Part shown: in pieces, positions 35,401 through 42,817 of the stretch
How positions within the stretch are numbered: the first letter of the stretch is position 1
Layout of the letters: the number at the start of each line of letters is the position of its first letter
From: Branchipolynoe longqiensis
Lineage: Eukaryota; Annelida; Polychaeta; Phyllodocida; Polynoidae
DNA: 64,000 nt
Assembly: GCA_030323885.1 (NCBI GenBank)
Contig: CM059187.1
Location: 138,480,415-138,544,414, forward strand
Reading direction: 5' to 3'
Made by a program: the position numbers and the translations under genes
Notes under the pieces: generated by a model
The model's database searches: none
What the model saw: the letters and a program-made list of their open reading frames with translations, nothing else
What the model was told of the DNA's origin: nothing

Positions 35401-37695
35401 CATCGGCCGCATGCTACCAACACGTTGCGCTGATGTCAAACTTTTTCCCACCGCGCTGAAAAGTTTGACGTTTCTCGACTTTTTTGCGCATTGCAGGCTC
35501 ACCGGCGAGAAGCGTCGTAATGTGACAGCACCATAAGTGGGAAAATATTGAGAAAATGTGGGTAAATGAAATGAGCAAATAGATTCTTGATCTAAAAAGC
35601 TAAATATATTATTCACATACCTTGATAATTATATTTACCCTCAAACTTCAAAACGTTAATTTTTTTTTACATTCTTACTTTTTTGTCCATCGCTCCATAA
35701 TCACGTGATCATAAGAAAAGTGGTATTACTGAGTTTTAACATTATTTTCAGGTAAAACCCTGTTATCTGAACTCCATTTTTGGATTGGCATTTACTGGGA
35801 TTTGCGCCTGAACTCTTCCTATGACCTGTCATAATTATCGTGGTCATGCTGAAAGGACTAACTATACAGATACTGAGTCTAAAATTTATCAATTCTGTTT
35901 TTCAATGAATTTAGTAATAGAGGTTGGACATTTTCGGGTGGAAGCCTATTCCATGTGTTTGCCGCTCTATCATGGAGAAAGTTGTGGTCCTGGGATTTTG
36001 AAGTCAAGTTTGTGTTGTTTTGATCAGGGACCGTTGTGTAACCACCACAAGCCTGGTGAGCATGGCGTTCAATACAGTGTAATATCACAACTTTATTGTA
36101 GTTGGTTCCCTAACATCGTAGATGCCTCCATTCTCATCATGGCAGCTGGTATTGGGGCATCTCCAAGCAGCATGGCACAGTTCTTTCCGCTGTGGGCGAT
36201 TGAGGTGAGCATGGAATTATGTCTAGCCAAAAATATATACATTCTTGGGTATAATAATGGTACGAATTCGTTGATTACATCGTATCACTTGAAATGCTAT
36301 GTGCAGGTCAACTATAATTACGGGGTTTTCGATGTTATTTAAAATGTTTAGATATCTGTCACGTGATGCAAACAAGCATCTGCACAATGCACTAAGAATG
36401 CCATGGTTCAACTGTATATGTCTGCCGAAATACACGACTGAGTGGTGAACTGTAAGTGTGTGAATATATATACCCCTAGCATAGTTTTGGATATATGTTC
36501 GGAGCAAGACAAGGATGTCCTGATCCAAGCGCAAACATGCAGCATTGAGTCACTCCACCCTTATACAGTAAAACCTCTCTAACCGACCACCTCCACAGAT
36601 TGTCCACTCCCCTATATCAATCACTTTATTTGGGTCCCAAACGACCGCCCATACAATACCATTGTAACAATAAAAAAAAAATCCCTAAACCGACCACCTC
36701 CCTAAATAGACCATTTAAATTCGGTCCCATGGTCGGTCGATTTAGAGAGGTTTTACAGTACTTGTTTTAGCTGGTGTCAGGATGAGTGTTTTGTACCGAG
36801 GTATGACATCGACTGGAGAACTCCACCAACCAGTAATCGGGAGGCGGTAGGGTGTAATGGCGATACCAACCTGTGACAGTGCACACATATGATGATTTTA
36901 TAGTGTTGCCTTGCTGAGATAGAATGACAAGTGCTCGCATTCAGTCACATATCCTGGCACTGTGTAAATTGAATCAGTTCCTGGCAGTTCCTGCCAGTTC
37001 CTGCCAGACTCACAAAAAGCTACCATGAGTGTGCACTGTCACAAGTCGATGCTGGTCCTGCTAGGACCTCATATGTTGCTAGGTTTGTTGTTGGTTTACG
37101 TCATAGCAACATCTAAGGTCATATCAGGACGGGTAGCATTTTGTGACAGTGCGCACTCAATGTGACTTTATAGTGCTGCACCACTAGGAGACCAGGCCGC
37201 TAGCACCTGATGACCTGATATCCCACTCAGTCACATTATCCTGACACTGAGCTAACCAGTCCTTGTCCTATCCTAATAATGCCCAGCACCTGGCTAGGAA
37301 GCGACAAGTATACATTTTTAAGTCATTGGTTTGACTTGACCAGGGTTTGAGAACACAAACCCATGGGTTCGGATCCCCCGATCTCCCAAAACAGGAGACA
37401 GACGTTCAACTCATTCGGCCATCCCGTCTGGTCCCCCCAACCAGTAATATGTTGCTAGGAGAGTATGAGTACATATCCAGACAATGAACCAAACCCCATG
37501 ACAGCTTCCGGCGTGTTGTAGGCCGTGTTGAACCCCCTGCAAGGCCTGCTCAACTGCCTGGTGTACGGAAGACACATGCAGTTCCGCCGGATCAGGCGTA
37601 ATGAGGCGGGCATCCACCAACCCGAGGAGACGACCGAGGAGACGCCCATCCTCTACAATCACCGCGGCACCGGCAACCTCTTTGCCAGCGAGTAG
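20185..37695 (+). CDS. GPR143-like: GPR143-like (ocular albinism type 1 family) G-protein-coupled receptor, eight coding exons
   Basis: Vertebrate GPR143 is a seven-transmembrane receptor of melanosomes/lysosomes that responds to L-DOPA and controls pigment-organelle biogenesis. Here eight exons (20185-20422, 26643-26764, 30183-30271, 32495-32593, 33882-33988, 34637-34742, 36102-36204, 37522-37695) join in frame to 345 residues. Predicted helices: TM1 ~29-52, TM2 ~66-88, TM3 ~113-145, TM4 ~151-174, TM5 ~195-216, TM6 ~243-265, TM7 ~279-300. Family similarity is clearest at ACLGVVLRST (human GCLGMVIRST), [19 protein letters not shown] (human CWLSNIINESLL) and VLNPLQGLL (human ILNPAQGFL). N99-S-T is an N-glycosylation sequon in loop 1. 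The protein is shorter than human (404 aa), mainly in the C-tail. The start at 20185 (MASML) matches the human start position best. No transcript was available to confirm the joins. Confidence 0.92.
20491..20835 (+). repeat. SINE family S, near full-length copy
   Basis: The head has an A-box-like stretch (GATGGCCGAATGAGTTGAGC) and a B box (GGTTCGAACCC). The body has TCAGCATTATTAGGAT, TGTCAGGATAATGTGACTG and GGGGCAGCACTATAAAG. The tail is GACCTTAGATGTTGCCAGGA then GTAAAACTCCAGCAACCAAC. Confidence 0.85.
20836..21050 (-). repeat. SINE family S, inverted copy abutting the previous one
   Basis: Reverse-complement body and tail of the same SINE, directly adjacent tail-to-tail. Together with the preceding copy this forms a ~200-bp stem within intron 1. 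Confidence 0.82.
21735..22480. repeat. Minisatellite, ~42-54 bp units
   Basis: About 16 imperfect units built on CTAGTGTGGATACACATAGG and TAGGATACACTTGTATCAGA. Both strands stay open for over 150 codons because of repeat periodicity, not coding. Confidence 0.9.
22887..23262 (-). repeat. SINE family S, two adjacent minus-strand pieces
   Basis: 22887-23026 carries the tail and the start of the body. 23033-23262 restarts at the tail (TTTTACATCCTAGCAACATC) and runs to the tRNA-like head (GGTTCGAACCCATGGGTTCG). Confidence 0.82.
23536..23742 (-). pseudogene. 3' end of a non-LTR retrotransposon (LINE) ORF
   Basis: Minus-strand translation ends [15 protein letters not shown], then [13 protein letters not shown], then RPKWRAAVK and a stop at 23603-23605. 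This matches the C-terminus common to LINE reverse-transcriptase proteins (pattern GRPxLRYKDTxKxxLK...W..LA..R..WR). A short 3' UTR and an (ATG)n tail follow toward 23552. The element is severely 5' truncated. Confidence 0.8.
23743..24098. other. Intronic AT-rich DNA without recognised features
   Basis: No element boundary, RNA or exon recognised. Confidence 0.4.
24099..24202. repeat. 52-bp direct duplication
   Basis: GGTTCTGGACATAACGGCCG and the following sequence occur twice at a spacing of 52 bp. Confidence 0.9.
24735..24920. repeat. Dispersed repeat related to the intron 2 tandem array
   Basis: Contains GAATGCGACA, CATATGGAAGCACCAC, CACATGCTTTTCCATTTTTG and ATATGGAACCTTAGCTTTAG in the same order as 29150-29310. 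The similarity stops where the intron 2 copy runs into the native splice acceptor. Confidence 0.7.
25140..25300 (-). repeat. SINE family S fragment
   Basis: Reverse body and head (CCTTGCCCTATCCTAGTAAT ... CATTGGTTTGACTCGACCAG, CAACACAGGAGACGGACGG). The tail is missing. Confidence 0.8.
25807..26157. mobile_element. MITE family M (TIR TGCATAGTCCGATG), degenerate copy
   Basis: The ends AAGTTGCACAATTCGATG and CATCACATTATGCAGCTTTAA are decayed family TIRs. Followed after ~70 bp by a better copy; the intervening flank is also repeated. Confidence 0.7.
26227..26581. mobile_element. MITE family M copy beside exon 2
   Basis: AAAGCTGCATAGTCCGATGA at the left and CGGACTATGCAGCTTTA at the right form inverted ends ~355 bp apart. 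It lies about 60 bp upstream of the exon 2 acceptor. Confidence 0.8.
26643..26764 (+). CDS. GPR143-like: GPR143-like exon 2 (completes residue 80, residues 81-120)
   Basis: Acceptor CCACCTCCAG, donor GTAAGA, phase 1 to 0. Encodes the end of TM2 (VVLRSTTML), extracellular loop 1 with the N99-S-T sequon, and the beginning of TM3. Confidence 0.92.
26920..27577. mobile_element. Harbinger-like MITE HM1, copy a (TTA target duplication)
   Basis: TIRs AGGCCCTGTCACACTATGAC and GTCGTAGTGTGACAGGGG, flanked by TTA on each side. The interior is dense in ACGT and AACGT motifs, has a central TTTTGAACATGTCCAAAA at 27394-27411, and has no ORF. The 3-bp TWA duplication is the hallmark of PIF/Harbinger. Confidence 0.82.
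27798..28465. mobile_element. Harbinger-like MITE HM1, copy b (TAA target duplication)
   Basis: TGCCCCTGTCACACTACGAC ... GTAGTGTGACAGGGGTA, flanked by TAA on both sides. Highly similar to copy a, with central TTTTGAACAGGTTCAAAA. Confidence 0.84.
28610..29035 (+). repeat. SINE family S, degenerate copy
   Basis: Decayed head (CATGCGAGAGGTTATAAG, AAGTCAAGCCAATGACTTAC), repeated body motifs (GTGACTGGGTGG, TGGGACAGCGCTGTAAAG) and tail (ACCTTAGATGTTGCTAGGAT). Confidence 0.65.
29225..30189 (+). repeat. ~120-bp tandem repeat containing copies of the exon 3 splice acceptor
   Basis: Eight units. Each joins part of a dispersed repeat (TACATGCTTTTACATTTATT ... GGAATTTTAGCTTTACTCC) to a pyrimidine tract and TGCAG|GTCATTA. 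Acceptor AGs end at 29347, 29467, 29587, 29707, 29827, 29947, 30062 and the real one at 30182. Units 29341-29700 and 29701-30060 resemble each other as a three-unit higher-order repeat. The 279-codon frame across the array is an artefact of a period divisible by three. Confidence 0.93.
30183..30271 (+). CDS. GPR143-like: GPR143-like exon 3 (residues 121-149 plus 2 nt)
   Basis: Starts at the last acceptor of the tandem array. Encodes the rest of TM3 ([20 protein letters not shown]) and the start of intracellular loop 2 (HKE). Donor GTACGT, phase 2. The GTAAGC four bases on would give the wrong phase for exon 4. Confidence 0.9.
30331..31622. mobile_element. Harbinger-like MITE HM3 with embedded satellites
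   Basis: TIRs TTGCAGTCACACTACGACGA and TCGTCGTAGTGTGACTGCAA. The interior has GGTT repeats (30515-30625), a TGTGTC/ACACAG hairpin satellite (30625-31225), eight or more repeats of CACACCGTAAC, and the core TTTTTTCAACATGTTCAAAA at 31451-31470. Long ORFs on both strands are satellite artefacts. The target duplication is unclear. Confidence 0.75.
31990..32112. mobile_element. MITE family M, right-end fragment
   Basis: Ends TTCATCGCACTATGCAACTTTAA and directly abuts the next copy. Confidence 0.65.
32110..32457. mobile_element. MITE family M, full copy in intron 3
   Basis: AAAGTTGCATAGTCCGATGG ... TTTCATCGGACTATGCAGCT, ~345 bp, ending 37 bp upstream of the exon 4 start. Confidence 0.82.
32495..32593 (+). 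CDS. GPR143-like: GPR143-like exon 4 (completes residue 150, residues 151-182 plus 2 nt)
   Basis: Acceptor TTTCCAG, donor GTAAGC. Encodes TM4 ([20 protein letters not shown]) and the start of extracellular loop 2. Phase 2 in, phase 2 out. Confidence 0.92.
32752..33060 (+). repeat. tRNA-derived SINE, second family (V-like head)
   Basis: Head GTGGAGGAGTGGTTAGAGTG (A box) and GGCGGTTCGATTCCCCGTG (B box). Body CTTACAGCGTCATCAAAGG and ATCGACCAGCAGTGGAATG. A C-run follows at 33050-33062. Different from family S, although the GAGGAAGACCAGTCATCTAT end recurs near 22621. Confidence 0.75.
33245..33846. mobile_element. Harbinger-like MITE HM1, copy c, 5' truncated
   Basis: Reverse orientation relative to copies a and b. 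The right end is GTCGTAGTGTGACAGGGCC followed by TTTA; the left TIR is missing. Central TTTTGGACATGTTCAAAA at 33320-33337. It ends about 35 bp before exon 5. Confidence 0.8.
33882..33988 (+). CDS. GPR143-like: GPR143-like exon 5 (completes residue 183, residues 184-218 plus 1 nt)
   Basis: Acceptor TTGTTGCAG, donor GTAAGT. Encodes extracellular loop 2 (C184) and TM5 ([20 protein letters not shown]). Phase 2 in, phase 1 out. Confidence 0.92.
34637..34742 (+). CDS. GPR143-like: GPR143-like exon 6 (completes residue 219, residues 220-253 plus 2 nt)
   Basis: Acceptor GGTTTTAG, donor GTCAGT (weaker than the others). Encodes intracellular loop 3 ([20 protein letters not shown]) and the start of TM6 (LTVTMIFTL). 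Confidence 0.9.
34970..35533. mobile_element. Harbinger-like MITE HM2, copy a (TAA target duplication)
   Basis: TGGTGCTGTCACATTATGAC ... GTCGTAATGTGACAGCACCA with TAA on both sides. Rich in ACGTCG motifs. Contains a SINE family-S tail at 35299-35345. A paralogous empty site is present near 47761. Confidence 0.87.
36102..36204 (+). CDS. GPR143-like: GPR143-like exon 7 (completes residue 254, residues 255-288)
   Basis: Acceptor TTTATTGTAG, donor GTGAGC. Encodes the rest of TM6 ([17 protein letters not shown]), extracellular loop 3 and the start of TM7 (FFPLWAIE). Phase 2 in, phase 0 out. Confidence 0.93.
36566..36758. mobile_element. Tigger/pogo-like MITE (TA target duplication)
   Basis: CAGTAAAACCTCTCTAACCG ... 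TTTAGAGAGGTTTTACAG, flanked by TA. Interior repeats GACCACCTCC. CAGT-type TIRs with a TA duplication are typical of pogo/Tigger. Confidence 0.75.
36860..37432 (-). repeat. SINE family S: decayed pieces and one near full-length minus copy (37083-37432)
   Basis: 37083-37432 runs from tail (CATAGCAACATCTAAGGTCA) through the body to the head (CATTCGGCCATCCCGTCTGG). 36860-37080 is a degenerate mix of both orientations. The copy ends 89 bp before exon 8. Confidence 0.82.
37522..37695 (+). CDS. GPR143-like: GPR143-like exon 8 (residues 289-345, stop TAG)
   Basis: Acceptor GTGTTGTAG, phase 0. Encodes the end of TM7 ([16 protein letters not shown]) and the whole cytoplasmic tail. The tail has a basic juxtamembrane patch ([10 protein letters not shown]) and EETPIL, which fits an acidic dileucine-type endolysosomal sorting signal. 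The tail is shorter than in vertebrate GPR143. The stop is at 37693-37695. Confidence 0.93.
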   Translation, partial: AVLNPLQGLLNCLVYGRHMQFRRIRRNEAGIHQPEETTEETPILYNHRGTGNLFASE

Positions 37696-37721
37696 CACCC
37701 GCACCCTGGGGCGCTGTCTAC

Positions 37722-37975
37722 ACATCATCATCATCATCATGCTGTCGGTCGCGATGCGACAAAGACTGCTTTCATTATTTCATGAAAGCTGCCTGCAAAA
37801 GTGTTGAAGTGCTGCTGGCTTTTGCAAGTTACCAGCGGCACTCTTTCTGGGAGCAAATAGAGGTTTCACACCGGCAAGAACATGTCCAGACAGGCGCAAA
37901 ACTATTTGTCCCTGCAGTGGCTGGTCGGGAGATGTTGGGAGTTCCATACATCAACCGCCCTTAATGCTGCCACAG
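37722..37975 (-). repeat. Probable LINE 3' end with (ATG)n tail
   Basis: Shares GAAAGCAGTCTTTGTCGCAT...GACAGCATGATGATGATG (minus strand) with the LINE 3' end at 23.5 kb. Upstream minus-strand codons give a Cys-rich, LINE-C-terminus-like stretch (CSCRCETSICSQKECR) that is decayed. Confidence 0.5.
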
Positions 37976-38099
37976 TGACATGGTTTTCTGTTTAGGGTTT
38001 GCTCCCTTAGCCTTCAGTTCTGTCAAGAACCTGTCCCACAAGGCAGTGGTTTACAACTCTGCAGGGCAGGGCGTCAAACTCCCTGAGGTATTGCAATAC

Positions 38100-38362
38100 C
38101 TGCAATACCTGCATACTCTACACATATCTATCTATATAACTCTGTCTCCCTTTCTTCTCTCCTCTTATATCTCTCTCCTCTCTCTCTCCTCTCTCCTTCT
38201 CTCTCCTTCTCTATACCTCTCTCTCCCCTCTCTCTCCTTCTCTCTTCTCTCTCTCATCTCTCTCATCTCTCTCCTCTCACTTTTTCTCTCTTTCTCTCTT
38301 CCTCTCTCTCTCTTCTCCCCTCTCTCTCCCTCTCTCTTTCCTCTCTCTCTCTCTGTCTCTCC
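38100..38362. repeat. CT-rich simple repeat
   Basis: Imperfect (CTCT)n/(TCTCCC)n tract; no coding value. Confidence 0.92.
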
Positions 38363-38364
38363 TG

Positions 38365-38665
38365 GCGTGGTGGCCGAATCATTAGAGAGCAGGCCTCGCG
38401 TGCAAGAGATCGGGAGTTCGATTCCCGGTCAAATCAAAACAATGACTTATAAATTTGATACCTGTCGCTACCTAGCCTGGCGCTCAGCAATAATAGGACA
38501 GGGCAAGGACTGGTTAGCTCAGTGTCAGGATAATGTGACTGAGTGGGATATCGGATCATAGTGCTGGCAGCACTATAAAGTCACCATGACTCTGCAGTGT
38601 CACAAGTCGGTCCCCATCCTGATATCACCTCAGATGTTGCCAGGATGTAAAATTCCAACAAACAT
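38365..38665 (+). repeat. SINE family S, second head subtype
   Basis: The tRNA-like head is GTGGTGGCCGAATCATTAGA then GGGAGTTCGATTCCCGGTC, different from the head at 20491 but with the same body and tail. A short deletion removes part of the body near 38566. Confidence 0.83.
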
Positions 38666-38679
38666 CCAACTCTCTCTCT

Positions 38680-39160
38680 CTATATATATATATAACCTGT
38701 TGTCACGAGTCGTGATGCCTGCAGCTTATTGGTCAACCCCTACCTCAGGTGTGGGTCCGCCCCTGCATCCACTGCGGCATTTCTCCACACTCCACTCGCT
38801 GAAAAGTTATTTTTATATGTAATAAGCGATACAAGTAATATATATATATGCATATATATGCACATATATTGCACATATATACACGCCTATCTGATCTATC
38901 TGTGTATATAAGCTATATATATATTTAAGTAAATTATATATAAATAAGTATATATATACATTGTGATTGTGCTATTAGGATTCAGGTGTGTAATAAATAA
39001 GTTGTACATATAATATACATATGGATATATACTTATTAATACACATTGTGGTGATGTCATAAGAATGCATATGTGTAACAATGAGCTATACCCGCAGTGT
39101 TCAAGTATTCAAGTAATTTAATCACTGTGTATCTGTATGCATGCAAGTACATATCTGGGA
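38680..39160. repeat. TA-rich tracts
   Basis: Several (TA)n stretches and near-repeats of GTATATATACATTGTG/ATATATACTTATTAATAC. Nothing else recognised. Confidence 0.6.
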
Positions 39161-39204
39161 GTTTGTAGTCTATCTTAGTCAATGCATTACTCTCCGAAAC
39201 CGGA

Positions 39205-39535
39205 GCTGGACGTAGCTCAGGCGGTAGAGTGTCCACCTGTGAAGGTGTGGGTCATCCGATCGATCCTGCTCAGTGGACCCATTTGCAGTTTGAACTATCT
39301 TCCATTCCAACCAGTGGTCCACAACTGGGTTCATCAAAGGCTGTGGCATGTGCTGTCCTGCCTGTGGGAAAATGCATATTATAAAAGACCCCTTGCTGCT
39401 TAACGGAAAGAGTAGCCTATGTGGTGGCAGCAGGTTTCCTTTAAAAAATATGTCAGAATGACCATATGTTTGACGTCAAATAGCCGTGATAAAAAATCAA
39501 GGTGCTCTAGATGCGTTATTATTACTCTCCAAGAA
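39205..39535 (+). repeat. Lophotrochozoan-type tRNA SINE, copy 1
   Basis: Head GACGTAGCTCAGGCGGTAGA with B-box region GTCATCCGATCGATCCTGC. Body CAACCAGTGGTCCACAACTG, GGCATGTGCTGTCCTGCCTG, TATAAAAGACCCCTTGCTGC and GTGGTGGCAGCAGGTTTCC. I recall this body in molluscan genomes. Confidence 0.82.
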
Positions 39536-39633
39536 CGATCTCTCGTCGTCTCAGATAGCTTTACTGTTACAGATAATCTTCCCTGTCTGTATTATATAAA
39601 ATATTATCCAGTCAATGTGTATGGAACATGTGA

Positions 39634-40260
39634 TTAAAGTTGCATAGTCCGATGGTTTTCAATTTCTGCCATTTTCTGAGATAAATATATTGGAGTGGTT
39701 GTTATACAGTACAACCCCGTTAAACCAAGCTCGGTTAAATCAAACGATCGGTTAATCCAAACTTTTCGGCGGCCCGGCAGAATAAAAGGTTGGTTAAACC
39801 AAAGTCGGTAATCCAAAGTCGGTTAATCCAAAGTATCGGTTAACCCAAATAAAATTGTCGGGCCCGAGCCACTTCCGGTACGGTTATAAGGTCATCTGAG
39901 AGTTTTTTTATATGATAAATGGTGGTATTTTTCCAGGCCATCGAAAATAGTTTGGATTAACCGACCGTTTAACGGGGTTATACTGTATATACATAAAAAA
40001 CAATAATCAAAGTGTCCACATACATTGTATATTACATTCATAATGCACCCGCATTTTTGCCAAAGCCAAGTCAAAGTTGAAGCCAAAGCTCGGTTAAACC
40101 AATGATCGGTTAATCCAAACAAACTTCTGGGTCCCTTCAAGTTTGGTTTAAGGGGGTTATACTGTAATCGACTTTGCTTTAGTTTGATGTAACTTTATGT
40201 TAAATGGCTAACATTTAAAATATCTGAAGTGAAAACATGCCAAAATAATTTCGGCAAGCA
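39634..40260. mobile_element. MITE family M interrupted by Tigger-like element
   Basis: The left end TTAAAGTTGCATAGTCCGAT and the interior up to AGTGGTTGTTA continue after the insert with CGACTTTGCTTTAGTTTGAT. The right end is lost near 40260. Confidence 0.78.
39717..40164. mobile_element. Tigger/pogo-like TIR element, one and a half units
   Basis: CAGTACAACCCCGTTAAACC at the left, GTTTAACGGGGTTATACTG at 39966-39984 and again GGTTTAAGGGGGTTATACTG at 40145-40164, with TA at the outer ends. The interior repeats GGTTAAACCAA and GGTTAATCCAAA. Confidence 0.78.
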
Positions 40261-40315
40261 CACCAAAACACGTGTAGTTGTCGCCCAGATTCCCATCTTG
40301 TGATGATCACGTGAT

Positions 40316-40702
40316 GGGCGGGCCAAAGACCCTAATACTAAGACGGCTCACTCAGCCTGTACTGTGTAATCGAAATGATCAAACCCACCACTTGGTGCGC
40401 TGGCTGTTCTCTTAGTTAAACGGTTGCTATATTATATGCATAACTGTATATCTGAATGTGAAAGATGTGTGATGATGGCAATACTGATGATGATGCTGAT
40501 GATGATGTGTATTTGTTCATAGCAATTTCATATTGATGTGTTTTCATACTTACCAATCTCATGTATAATATAATTTTACGTGTGAAACACCAACCAACAG
40601 CCGGGCTGATCAAACCCACCACAAGGTGGCACTGCAAAATTTACATTACCATGGGAGAGATAGGGAGTGAGCCGTCTTAGTATTATAGGGTCTTTGGGCG
40701 GG
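40316..40702. mobile_element. 387-bp MITE with ~37-bp TIRs
   Basis: GGGCGGGCCAAAGACCCTAA ... TTAGTATTATAGGGTCTTTG as inverted ends that also include GACGGCTCACTC. An internal direct repeat GATCAAACCCACCAC occurs near 40377 and 40608. No ORF. Confidence 0.8.
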
Positions 40703-41180
40703 CTGACCTACCAATGTAGGTAGCCTGGTCACTGGACTAAGCATACGGTACTGAGAATGAGTGCACAAATAACGAGGTTGTGAGAGTGGCATAATTTGTT
40801 AGTGGCATTCCTGCTTAATGGCTTTCACAATTAAGTGTCCAAAGGGATGGTATCATGCATTCACTGATTATTCTTGTTTATGCTACCCTAGTTTGGACGT
40901 TGCAATGTGACGATGGCGTCGGGGAAGCTATAATGGTCTGAGAATATTTCTAAAGCTAGGTGGCGCCACCATATTCATAATCTCTGTATACCATGAATTA
41001 AACATGTACCAATGTTGGATCTATATACATCTATTTTTGCATCGCATGTAACTGTTAGAATATAAACCCGCATGGCCAAATCACAACGTCAATAGCCTAT
41101 ATTACGGAAACATAAGGCTTAGGATCCAGTCTATATTAATCATATTGCATTTCCGAGATATCACGTGATTTATGAGAAAA
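40703..41180. other. Intergenic, nothing recognised
   Basis: No supported gene, RNA or element. Confidence 0.4.
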
Positions 41181-41199
41181 AAAGAATTGAACTTAATAC

Positions 41200-41274
41200 G
41201 ATATATTTAGTATTATGTAGTGCACATATATATTTGACATTAATTATTTACAGTCATATATATATATATATAGC

Positions 41275-41311
<37 letters not shown>

Positions 41312-41395
41312 GGTATTATGTAGTGCACATATATATTTGACATTAATCATTTACAGTCATATATATGTATATAGCGTACATATATATATTTGGGT
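41200..41395. repeat. ~110-bp tandem duplication with TA tracts
   Basis: TATTATGTAGTGCACATATA ... GACATTAATNATTTACAGTC ... TAGCGTACATATATATA occurs twice, with the first copy's TA tract expanded. Confidence 0.85.
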
Positions 41396-41832
41396 GTGTG
41401 ATGAATTTATTTACCCTGCTCATACTGGATAAGTGTGTTAACACTTGTTTTCACCACTGGGCAGCACTAGTTCAATTTGATTCAAATCTTTTGAATTTTA
41501 TTTTAGTAATAATTTAGGTTTTCTTGCTTCTTGTTTATGGCTTGTAACTATTTGTAGATTGCGAACAGTTCAAAATCCAGCTTTTGCTATACCTTTTGTT
41601 ATAGTCCATTTAAACATAATCTGTTTTTCTAGGTTACATTATTGTTTTGTCGTTTCTTAGACACTGCTACGTTTTCTGCATTTTATATTGCAGCTGGCAG
41701 TTTATTCCAAATATGGACACTCATGTTAGCCACGCTGCGATCATTTGTTGTTTCTTGTGCACCTTGTTTGTAAATTGTTTTTTGTTGTTTGAGATATGTT
41801 GTATGCATACGATTGTAGGTGATCCTGTATGT

Positions 41833-41889
<57 letters not shown>

Positions 41890-42474
41890 CAGTGCAGATG
41901 TGAATCAGTAAGTAAAGTTTCCGAGGGAGTGATTGGTGACTCGGTTGCTAAATACCACACATAGGTGGCGCCACCGTCTCATTTACAGAAACAAGTGTAA
42001 CTAGGTTGCTTGTGAGTAGAGGAAATGCCCCAAGCCATATCTAAGGAACTAGTATGGAGTAATATCTTCTAGTTATATCCACATAATGTATTACATAGCA
42101 AATAAACATCTTCACACACATAGGGAAAGTAGGCATATTGTTTAAACAACTTATGCATCGACGTTATTTTTAACTGTGGAAAGCACCATATATACATATG
42201 GTAGTTTTGCTTTCTCCTTTTTCATGTGAACTATTATTGATATAAATATCAACTTGCATGTACAGTGATCATGTGAAAATAAATATTTGATTATTATTAA
42301 TGTTTCTTTGGGGCTTCCCTATTGTGTATATAGATAAACACATCTAGTAAGCACTGCAGTATTATTTTCTGAGTTCTATGAGTTATACTTAAAGTAATTC
42401 ATGTATTCTTTGGAAAGATTAAGTGTCTGAAAATTGAGAAGGGATGGTCTGGTATTTCATCTAATGAATGTGAC
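41396..42474. other. Intergenic DNA with a (TA)n tract at 41837-41886
   Basis: Only the (TA)n microsatellite is clear. The short overlapping frames are not supported as genes. Confidence 0.5.
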
Positions 42475-42817
42475 CAGACGGGATGGCCGAATGAGTTGAT
42501 CGTCCGTCTCCTGTCTTTGGAGACCAGGGGATCCGAACCCATGGGTTTGTGGGCTTGAACCCGGGTCGAGTCAAACCAATGACTTGAAAATTGATACTTA
42601 TTGCTTCCTAGCCAGGCACTCGGCATTATTAGGATAGGGCAAGGACTGGATGGTTCAGTGTTAGGATAATGTGACTGAGTGGGATATCAGGTCAAGGTGC
42701 TGGAGGCCTGGTCTCCCAGTGGGGCAGCACTATAAAGTCACCATGAGTTTGCACTATCACAATTCGGTACCCGTCCTGATATTACCTTAGATGTTGCTAG
42801 GACGTAAAACAACAAAC
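42475..42817 (+). repeat. SINE family S, near full-length copy
   Basis: Head CCAGACGGGATGGCCGAATG, body GCATTATTAGGATAGGGCAA, tail ACCTTAGATGTTGCTAGGAC and GTAAAACAACAAACAAA. Confidence 0.85.

Noticed and set aside
37993..38088. Possible extra exon after the receptor gene (acceptor TTCTGTTTAG, donor GAG|GTATTG)
   Set aside because: The receptor already ends at 37695, the donor is weak, the peptide is unrecognised and no further exon follows.
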